From assembly GCA_009773645.1 (NCBI GenBank), contig WSYB01000018.1:117452-181451 (forward strand): a stretch of DNA of 64,000 nucleotides. Direction: 5' to 3'. The DNA is from Geobacteraceae bacterium. GTDB taxonomy: Bacteria > Desulfobacterota > Desulfuromonadia > Geobacterales > Geobacteraceae. Positions 58,103 through 64,000 of the stretch are shown here, one piece after another (the stretch's first letter is position 1; every line of letters begins with the position of its first letter). Made by a program: the position numbers and the translations under genes. Under the pieces are notes generated by a model. That model had not been told where the DNA came from, searched no databases, and was given only the letters and a program-made list of their open reading frames with translations.

Positions 58103-60088
58103 ATGCAACCCAATCCGACCGTCTTCACACCGCTTCTCATCGCCGCTCTGGTTTTCTTCGCCTGGAGCTGCTATCGCCGGTTCTCCCTGGTCACGCTCGG
58201 CCGGGGCGAAGACCGCTTCCAGCGTCTCGACCTCAGGGTCTGGGATATGCTTCTCTACGCCTTCGGTCAGAAGCGGGTGGTTGCAAAGCCTTTCGGCATC
58301 AACCACTTTGTGATCTTCTGGTCTTTCGTTATTCTCCTCATCGCCAACGGTGAGTTTCTCATCCGTGGGGTCTTCCCTGCGGTCAGCCTGGCGCTCCTCC
58401 CCCCGTCCCTCCGTCATGCCCTGCTGTTGGCGTTTGATGCCATCTCGCTGTTGACCCTGGTGAGCATCGCCCTCGCAGTGGGCCGGCGGCTCTTCTTTCC
58501 ACCATCGTACCTGAATACTCCGTACGTCAAGGCGCGGAGCTTCGAGGCCTTCCTCATCCTGGCCTTCATCGCCCTCCTCATGCTTGCCTATTTCGGTCTT
58601 CACGGCGCCGAGATCGCCATGGGAGAGGAGGAGGCGGCCGCCTGGATGCCGGTTTCCTCATTCGTGGCCAAAGTCTTGCTTGCTCCTCACTCCTCACTCC
58701 TCATTCCTGTTGCCTCTTTTTGCTGGTGGGTTCACGCCGTCGTCCTCCTGGCCTTCATGATGTTCCTCCCCCACAGCAAGCACATGCATATCCTGACGGC
58801 CATCCCGAACTGCTTCTTTGCAAGCCTTGGCAAGCCCAACACCCAGCCGCGGGAGGAGTTCACGAGGGGGAGCCGTTACGGGGTGAGTGAGGTACAGGAG
58901 TTTACCTGGAAAGACCTGCTCGACGGCTTCTCCTGCACCGAATGCGGCCGTTGCCAGAATGCATGCCCGGCCACAGCCACCGGCAAGCCTCTGAATCCTC
59001 GCCAGGTTGTCCATGCCATCAAGACGAACCTTTTTGTCAACGGTCCGCTCATTCAGAAGGGGGGAAAGCCGATCGTGCCGCTCATCGGGGAGGAAGGGGA
59101 AGGGACCAACACGGAAGACACCATCTGGGCGTGCACCACCTGCGGGGCGTGCCTTGAAGCCTGTCCCGTCCTCATCGAACAGATGCCGAAGATCATCAAG
59201 ATGCGCCGACATCTGGTTGAAATGGAGTCCCAATTCCCCGAGGAGCTCCTCAACCTGTTCGAGAACATGGAACAGCGCTCCAACCCCTGGGGGATTGCCC
59301 CCACCGAGCGGACCAAGTGGTGCTCGACCATGGAGGTCAAGCCGTTCACGGCAGGAGAGACCGAGTACCTGTTTTACGTCGGCTGTGCCGGGTCGTTCGA
59401 CTCCAGGCAAAAGCACGTTTCCGTTGCCCTGGCCACCATCCTCAACGAGGCCGAAGTCTCCTGGGGGATACTGGGGAAGGAAGAGCAGTGTTGCGGCGAC
59501 AGCCTGCGGCGTCTGGGGAACGAATACGTCTTCGATAAGATGGCACGGGAAAACGTCCGGCTCTTCCAGGAAAAGGGGATAAAAAAAGTGATCACCCAGT
59601 GCCCCCACTGCTTTTCTACCCTGAAAAACGACTATAAGCAGTACGGGCTTGAGCTGGAGGTGGTCCACCACTCGGAACTGATCAACGACCTCCTTAAGGC
59701 GGGAAAACTCAACCTGAGCCAGAAAGTAACCGACCTTGGCCGGGTTCTCTTCCACGACTCCTGCTATCTGGGGCGGCACAACGACGTCTACGAGGCGCCG
59801 CGCGAAATCATTGCGGCCGCCACCGGCGCGCCCCCCGTGGAAATGGAGCGCACGAGGAACAACTCCTTCTGCTGCGGCGCCGGAGGGGGCAGGATGTGGA
59901 TGGAGGAGTTCATCGGGACCAGGATCAACCTGAACCGGGTGGAAGAGGCGTTGCGCAAGAACCCGGACACCATCTGCGTCGCCTGCCCTTACTGCATGAC
60001 CATGTTCGAGGACGGCCTCAAGGACAAGCTGGCCGGGCAGACCAGGGTGAGGGACGTCGCCGAGGTGGTGGCGGAAGGGTTGCGATAG
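58103..60088 (+). CDS. ETF-linked membrane Fe-S oxidoreductase (EMO/HdrD-like)
   Basis: A 661-residue membrane protein: six or so N-terminal helices (about 5-235), two [4Fe-4S] ferredoxin sites (CTECGRCQNACPA at about 278; CTTCGACLEACPV at about 348) and two CCG-type motifs (about 465-470 EEQCCGDSLRR and about 592 SFCCGAGGG). This plan matches ETF:(methyl)menaquinone oxidoreductases of Geobacter and syntrophs. A 7-bp array lies in the coding sequence around residues 195-200. Confidence 0.9.
   Translation: MQPNPTVFTPLLIAALVFFAWSCYRRFSLVTLGRGEDRFQRLDLRVWDMLLYAFGQKRVVAKPFGINHFVIFWSFVILLIANGEFLIRGVFPAVSLALLPPSLRHALLLAFDAISLLTLVSIALAVGRRLFFPPSYLNTPYVKARSFEAFLILAFIALLMLAYFGLHGAEIAMGEEEAAAWMPVSSFVAKVLLAPHSSLLIPVASFCWWVHAVVLLAFMMFLPHSKHMHILTAIPNCFFASLGKPNTQPREEFTRGSRYGVSEVQEFTWKDLLDGFSCTECGRCQNACPATATGKPLNPRQVVHAIKTNLFVNGPLIQKGGKPIVPLIGEEGEGTNTEDTIWACTTCGACLEACPVLIEQMPKIIKMRRHLVEMESQFPEELLNLFENMEQRSNPWGIAPTERTKWCSTMEVKPFTAGETEYLFYVGCAGSFDSRQKHVSVALATILNEAEVSWGILGKEEQCCGDSLRRLGNEYVFDKMARENVRLFQEKGIKKVITQCPHCFSTLKNDYKQYGLELEVVHHSELINDLLKAGKLNLSQKVTDLGRVLFHDSCYLGRHNDVYEAPREIIAAATGAPPVEMERTRNNSFCCGAGGGRMWMEEFIGTRINLNRVEEALRKNPDTICVACPYCMTMFEDGLKDKLAGQTRVRDVAEVVAEGLR
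58683..58703. repeat. 7-bp array inside the oxidoreductase gene
   Basis: CTCCTCA repeated three times in frame encodes part of LLAPHSSLLIPVAS in the loop before a membrane helix. Confidence 0.8.
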
Positions 60089-60090
60089 TC

Positions 60091-60193
60091 CGGGAAGCGG
60101 GAAGCGGGAAGCGGGAAGCGGGAAGCGGGAAGCGGGGAAAGCCAAACCGAAATGAAAAGATTTTACGAATCCCGGATCCCGGGTCCCGAATCC
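60091..60193. repeat. 7-bp periodic array (CGGGAAG type), hairpin
   Basis: Six perfect CGGGAAG heptamers (60091-60132), a spacer of about 33 bp, then CGAATCC, CGGATCC, CGGGTCC, CGAATCC (60166-60193). The right arm overlaps the start of the amidotransferase frame. Confidence 0.9.
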
Positions 60194-60886
60194 CGGCATT
60201 TAATAGTTATCCAAAATGACCCGGAAGTCCCTGCCGGGACTTACGCCGGCTACCTGATGGAAGAAGGTGTCCCTTTCCGCATCGTCAAACCGTTTGCCGG
60301 GGAGGAACTGCCGCACTCTGCCGAACTTTCCGCCGTTATTGTTCTCGGCGGAGCAATGGGGGTGCACGACACGGAGAGATACCCGTTCCTGTCCGATATT
60401 AAGGCATTCATCAGGGATGTGGTCGGGGAATGTATCCCCTTTCTCGGTATCTGCCTTGGGGGGCAGCTTCTGGCGGACGCGCTGGGAGCGCGGGTGACCG
60501 CCGATTCCGGTTTTGGCGAGAAGGGGACCCTTCCTGTCACGCTGACACCGGAGGGGACGACCGATCCCCTGTTTACCGGGATTGACCGTGAATTCATCAC
60601 GTTCCAGTGGCACAACGACAGCTTCGAGGTCCCGGCCGGCGGAGTCCGGCTGGCTGAATCCAAAGCCTGTCCCAACCAGGCGTTCCGTTGCGGTAAAAAC
60701 GCCTGGGGGCTCCAGTTCCATCCCGAAGTGGACCGTACTATCGTAGACGTTTGGGCCCGGTGGACAGAGGCGACCTCCCCTCGTGCCGATCAGTTCCTTG
60801 CCTCATTTACCCGGGCCGAAGAAAGCTACCGGATCGCCTCCCGCCGGTTACTCGCCAATTTCCTCCGCATTGCCCGCCTTGCGTAA
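60152..60886 (+). CDS. Class I glutamine amidotransferase (GMP synthase-like)
   Basis: A GATase1 protein. The nucleophile Cys is in PFLGICLGGQLLAD and the His-Glu pair in LQFHPEVD; VIVLGGAMGVHD is the oxyanion segment. The first about 16 residues are encoded by repeat DNA (SRIPGPESRH), and the native sequence begins near LIVIQND, so the original start may have been lost or moved; the ATG at 60152 is a best guess. The substrate is unknown. Confidence 0.85.
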   Translation: MKRFYESRIPGPESRHLIVIQNDPEVPAGTYAGYLMEEGVPFRIVKPFAGEELPHSAELSAVIVLGGAMGVHDTERYPFLSDIKAFIRDVVGECIPFLGICLGGQLLADALGARVTADSGFGEKGTLPVTLTPEGTTDPLFTGIDREFITFQWHNDSFEVPAGGVRLAESKACPNQAFRCGKNAWGLQFHPEVDRTIVDVWARWTEATSPRADQFLASFTRAEESYRIASRRLLANFLRIARLA

Positions 60887-60919
60887 TTCCGCCACGTGTG
60901 AATCAAGAAAATATAAGCT

Positions 60920-60946
60920 TAATAAAACTTGATCGGCAGCCGATTA
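60920..60946 (+). promoter_or_regulatory. Sigma-28 (FliA) promoter candidate for cheD
   Basis: TAAT-N15-GCCGATTA differs from the FliA consensus TAAA-N15-GCCGATAA at two places. It lies about 125 bp ahead of cheD. Confidence 0.65.
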
Positions 60947-61069
60947 TTCTTATATCCTAATATTTTTATTGAGCTGAAGGTGATATCGTCGGTTCCAATT
61001 CGAGACAATGGCCACGAAGTCTGGTAAAATTCCTGCGGACCCTATTCCCCCCGCTGAACGGAACATTCG

Positions 61070-61669
61070 ATGAAAATTGAAACCCTCGGCAGATTCAAAC
61101 GCGTTACCATCGCGCCCGGCGAATTTTATGCGTCGGACGAGGCGGTGACCATTTCGACGCTGCTCGGGTCATGCGTGGCCGCCTGCCTTTATGATCCTGT
61201 CAACAAGATCGTCGGAATGAACCATTTTCTGCTGAGCAATCGGCGCTACGCGAGGGATATGCCGATGTACGCCACTGAGGCGGGGCGCTACGGCATTCAC
61301 GCCATGGAACTGCTCATTGACGAAATGATGAGACTCGGAGCAGTCCGCAGATATCTCAAGGCGAAAGCGTTCGGTGGCGCAAAGATATTGCCGCACACCG
61401 GAGAAGTGGGTAATTTTTTCTGCGTTAATGAGGTGAATTGCCGCTTCATCCGGGAATTCCTCGCAAGCGAAAATATTCCGCTTTTGGCCGAAGATCTGGG
61501 CGGGGAGAGGGGTAAGGTCATCCATTTTTCCAATGGTGATTATGCGGTCTATATGAGAAAAATCGGCGGCACACGCAGCGAAAGATTGGCGATACGCGAC
61601 AGGAGCTGCTGGCTCAAGGCGATTGAAGCCCAGGAGCAGACCTTTCCTTCAGCAGATATCTGGCTCTGA
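61070..61669 (+). CDS. cheD: Chemoreceptor glutamine deamidase CheD
   Basis: A 199-residue CheD. Catalytic Cys in TLLGSCVAACLYD (about 43) and His in GMNHFLL (about 60), plus KAFGGAKI and GRKVIHF-like GKVIHF motifs. It deamidates or demethylates receptors to set their sensitivity and can bind CheC. Stand-alone gene with a sigma-28-like promoter. Confidence 0.95.
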   Translation: MKIETLGRFKRVTIAPGEFYASDEAVTISTLLGSCVAACLYDPVNKIVGMNHFLLSNRRYARDMPMYATEAGRYGIHAMELLIDEMMRLGAVRRYLKAKAFGGAKILPHTGEVGNFFCVNEVNCRFIREFLASENIPLLAEDLGGERGKVIHFSNGDYAVYMRKIGGTRSERLAIRDRSCWLKAIEAQEQTFPSADIWL

Positions 61670-61853
61670 GCGGGCAGGCGCTGCCTGTCGGCCCAAGCGG
61701 CGCGAGACCTGCGCCTTTCAAAACTCATGCAGTTCCCGTCAAGCGGAAAATTCACGCTGAAAGCCGCCATTTCTGCCTAAATAATGTGCATAAACCACGA
61801 TTGTTTTTACGCTCCTTCCCGTAAACGCCCGGCCGACTTCATCTCACCAGCAC

Positions 61854-61869
61854 TGGCACATCTTATGCT
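61854..61869 (+). promoter_or_regulatory. Sigma-54 promoter of nifV
   Basis: TGGCACATCTTATGCT keeps GG and GC with ten bases between. Start predicted near 61880. The stretch 61670-61853 shows no gene. Confidence 0.87.
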
Positions 61870-61889
61870 TCATTAAAAAACAAAGCAGA

Positions 61890-61951
61890 CAGACAAGGTG
61901 TTTGGGAAAACGGCAACGAAGCCCCGCGATAAAGAGATCGCGGGGCTTTTT
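61890..61951 (+). terminator. ANTAR-type attenuator in the nifV leader
   Basis: GGC-AACGAA-GCC (61912-61923) is a hexaloop with A1 and G4, overlapping the terminator GCCCCGCGAT...ATCGCGGGGCTTTTT. A first hairpin CAGAC-AAGGT-GTTTG upstream is less regular (5-nt loop). Confidence 0.83.
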
Positions 61952-61968
61952 GGTCGGAAGGGGGCGCT

Positions 61969-63120
61969 ATGGAAGATGTGAAAAACAGAGGGATCATCAT
62001 TGACGACACCACGCTGCGGGACGGGGAGCAGACCGCCGGGGTGGTCTTTAACCGTCGGGAAAAGATAGCCATAGCGCGGATGCTGGACTCTGCGGGGGTC
62101 CATGAGCTGGAGTGCGGCATCCCGGCCATGGGGGAAGAGGAGCGGGATTCCATCCGCGCACTGGTGGATCTGGGTTTGAACGCCCGTCTCATCAGCTGGA
62201 ACCGGGCAGTCATTTCCGACATCCAGGCCAGTATCGCCTGCGGTCTGAAAGCGGTGGATATCTCCCTCTCGGTTTCCGACATGATGATCGAAAACAAGTT
62301 GGGGAAGAGCCGTGCATGGGTTAAGGAGCAGTTGAAGAGTGCGCTCGGCTTTGCCAAGGATCACGGCCTCTACGTCTCCGTCGGGGGTGAAGACGCCAGC
62401 CGGGCGGAACTGAATTTTCTCGTGGAACTTATGGAGATTACCCATGAGCTGGGAGGGGACAGGTTTCGCTTCTGCGACACCCTGGGAATTCTCGACCCGT
62501 TTGCCATGTACGACCGGATCAGGGCGCTGCGCCTTTCCGTGCCGTCTCTGGATATCGAGGTTCACACCCACAACGACCTTGGAATGGCGACGGCCAATGC
62601 CATCGCCGGTGTCCGTGCCGGGGCCAGATTTGTCAACACGACAGTGAACGGCCTTGGTGAGCGGGCGGGCAATGCCGCACTGGAAGAGGTGGTCATGGGG
62701 CTTAAGCATGCCTGCGGTATCGACGTGGGAGTCGACACCCATCGCTTCGTGGAGATATCCCGCTTTGTGGGGAAGGCGTCGCACCGTCCGGTGCCGGCCT
62801 GGAAGGCGGTGGTGGGGGAACGGGTCTTTTCCCACGAGTCGGGGCTCCATGCCGACGGAGTAATCAAGAACCCGCGCAACTACGAGGGATTTGACCCGGC
62901 CGAGGTGGGTCTGCAAAGACACCTGGTGGTGGGGAAGCATTCAGGGACCAGCGGTCTGACTGAACGTTACCGGGAACTGGGGATCATGGTTTCCCGAAAA
63001 GAGGCGTTCGGTCTTATTGAACAGGTCAGGGCCATTGCCCAGCGAATGAAGAGGCCGCTCACCGATACCGAGTTGCGGAAGCTTTACAAATCAGGCACTT
63101 ACAGCAAGAAGGCGGCGTAG
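61969..63120 (+). CDS. nifV: Homocitrate synthase NifV
   Basis: A 383-residue homocitrate synthase that makes the organic ligand of FeMo-cofactor from acetyl-CoA and 2-oxoglutarate. IIDDTTLRDGEQTAGVVF contains the metal-binding Asp and Arg; EVHTHNDLGMATAN holds the metal His pair; NGLGERAGNAALEE is the second signature. Under the same sigma-54/attenuator control as nifH. Its C-terminal LeuA-type regulatory domain is absent, as expected for NifV. Confidence 0.95.
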   Translation: MEDVKNRGIIIDDTTLRDGEQTAGVVFNRREKIAIARMLDSAGVHELECGIPAMGEEERDSIRALVDLGLNARLISWNRAVISDIQASIACGLKAVDISLSVSDMMIENKLGKSRAWVKEQLKSALGFAKDHGLYVSVGGEDASRAELNFLVELMEITHELGGDRFRFCDTLGILDPFAMYDRIRALRLSVPSLDIEVHTHNDLGMATANAIAGVRAGARFVNTTVNGLGERAGNAALEEVVMGLKHACGIDVGVDTHRFVEISRFVGKASHRPVPAWKAVVGERVFSHESGLHADGVIKNPRNYEGFDPAEVGLQRHLVVGKHSGTSGLTERYRELGIMVSRKEAFGLIEQVRAIAQRMKRPLTDTELRKLYKSGTYSKKAA

Positions 63121-63202
63121 CAGAGAGAGCCGACGACAAATTGTGCTTTTATAATGGGGAGATTCATGTAAAATCTGAATAAAAATCGGCGAAGGGTCGC
63201 CC

Positions 63203-64000
63203 GTGAAAGAACGTATCAACCTCCTTAGAGAATTTTCCATCCCTCTCCTTGCCGGCGTCATCACAGCGCTTGTCTGGGCCAACCGGTCGCCGGACGGCTA
63301 TGACGCCTTCCTACACGGCCATTTCCTCGGTCCGCTCAGTTTTCATTTTCTGTCCAATGACATATTCATGGTTTTTTTCTTCGGCATTGCCGCGGTGGAG
63401 ATTACCCAGAGCTTCCTGCCGGGAGGGGACCTGAATCCTCTCAGGAAGGCGGTAAATCCCCTGCTGGCAACCATTGGCGGGGTGATAGGCCCTGCCCTTG
63501 TTTACCTGGTTCTGAACCATTTCATGGGCGAGGAAGTCCTGCGGAGAGGGTGGGGGATACCGACTGCAACGGACATAGCCTTTGCGTGGCTGGTGGCTAA
63601 GGTGGTTTTCGGCGGCAACCATCCGGCGGTGTCGTTTCTGCTCCTTTTGGCGGTTGCCGACGACGGCATCGGCCTTGCCATCATTGCCCTGTTTTATTCC
63701 AAACCCGGTTTCCCGGTGGAGCCGGCGTGGCTCTTTTTGACCCTGGCGGGGATGGCCGCTGCCTATCTGCTGCGGAGAGCGGGGGTCGTTTCCTACTGGC
63801 CGTATGTTATCCTGGGCGGCGCGCTCTCCTGGGCCGGGCTGTTCAAGGCCCATCTCCATCCGGCGCTGGCGCTGGTTTTTATCATCCCGTTCCTCCCCCA
63901 CGCGAAAGCGGAGAGAAAGCATTTCTTTGAGGTGGATGCCGCCGACCGGTCGGCCATCTCCCGGTTCGAACACGAATGGAAGGTCATCGTCGATTTCGGT
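63203..64000 (+). CDS. nhaA: Na+/H+ antiporter NhaA (runs off the window)
   Basis: The first 266 residues of an NhaA-type antiporter. GTG start at 63203. IPTATDIAFAWLVAKVV and LLLAVADDGIGLAIIALFY carry the two Asp of the ion site (TATDIAF and VADDGIG). Membrane helices recur through the visible part. The 3' end lies beyond 64000. Confidence 0.93.
   Translation, partial: MKERINLLREFSIPLLAGVITALVWANRSPDGYDAFLHGHFLGPLSFHFLSNDIFMVFFFGIAAVEITQSFLPGGDLNPLRKAVNPLLATIGGVIGPALVYLVLNHFMGEEVLRRGWGIPTATDIAFAWLVAKVVFGGNHPAVSFLLLLAVADDGIGLAIIALFYSKPGFPVEPAWLFLTLAGMAAAYLLRRAGVVSYWPYVILGGALSWAGLFKAHLHPALALVFIIPFLPHAKAERKHFFEVDAADRSAISRFEHEWKVIVDFG

Noticed and set aside
60091-60193. Regular repeats considered as CRISPR
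   Set aside because: Units are 7 bp without 25-45 bp spacers, and no cas gene is present.

Overview
The window reads as one chromosomal segment of a free-living, nitrogen-fixing member of the Geobacteraceae (Geobacter/Geotalea type). The basis is a nifHDK - fused nifEN - nifX - ferredoxin - draT layout, an ANTAR-type nif antiterminator, two GEMM-I riboswitches of the cyclic AMP-GMP-like Geobacter form (one ahead of a c-type cytochrome lipoprotein), a LexA operator of the Geobacter type, and an ETF-linked membrane iron-sulfur oxidoreductase. Species assignment is inference; no rRNA or tRNA gene was seen.

Layout. 1-3250 is a crowded, partly decayed toxin-antitoxin zone (PIN toxins, Phd and MNT antitoxins, several remnants). 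3295-4220 holds lexA with a consensus operator. 4387-13316 is a membrane and metal-homeostasis block: CNNM/CorC-type protein, AI-2E-family permease, two TerC proteins, a UPF0182 protein, htpX and a GDT1-family manganese exporter; htpX-terC-UPF0182 lies behind a complete yybP-ykoY (Mn2+) riboswitch with promoter and terminator. 13426-17730 has a TonB-like protein, galU, metF-metV and folD. 18213-19505 is a cytochrome c lipoprotein under a GEMM riboswitch. 19669-21548 has fmdB-type, CBS, DUF167, divIVA and yggT genes. 21708-28682 is a tripartite ABC-2 exporter operon (HlyD, two ATPases, two permeases, TolC).

28895-63120 is the nitrogen-fixation region, in several transcription units: gnfR-like ANTAR regulator, nifHDK, nifEN-nifX-fdx-FeMo-co-binding protein-draT, draG, nifB-GNAT and nifV. 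nifH, nifEN, nifB and nifV share one architecture: a sigma-54 -24/-12 promoter, then a short leader with a hexaloop hairpin of the ANTAR-binding type overlapping the 5' side of an intrinsic terminator. nifB carries two such attenuators in tandem. Transcription would thus be set by sigma-54 activation plus antitermination, and nitrogenase activity by DraT/DraG ADP-ribosylation of NifH. Between the nif units sit an accessory island (BRO-N protein, predicted PD-(D/E)XK nuclease, hypotheticals, broken cupin), a group of small Cys-rich proteins with FAS1 and FKBP proteins, a Cache protein-chemoreceptor operon and cheD (both with sigma-28-like promoters), a vapBC pair, a decayed draG copy, a riboswitch-controlled subtilase, and etfBA with an ETF:quinone-type oxidoreductase. 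The window ends inside nhaA.

A genome-scale feature is the density of short intergenic repeats in four families: 13 arrays with an exact 7-bp period (often folding back as hairpins), four MITE-like elements whose ends have an 8-bp period, four GTAGGGGC two-hairpin elements (two between nifH/D/K), and three CATCCGGA palindromes. Several have entered coding ends (HlyD, FolD, MetF stop, the oxidoreductase, the glutamine amidotransferase).
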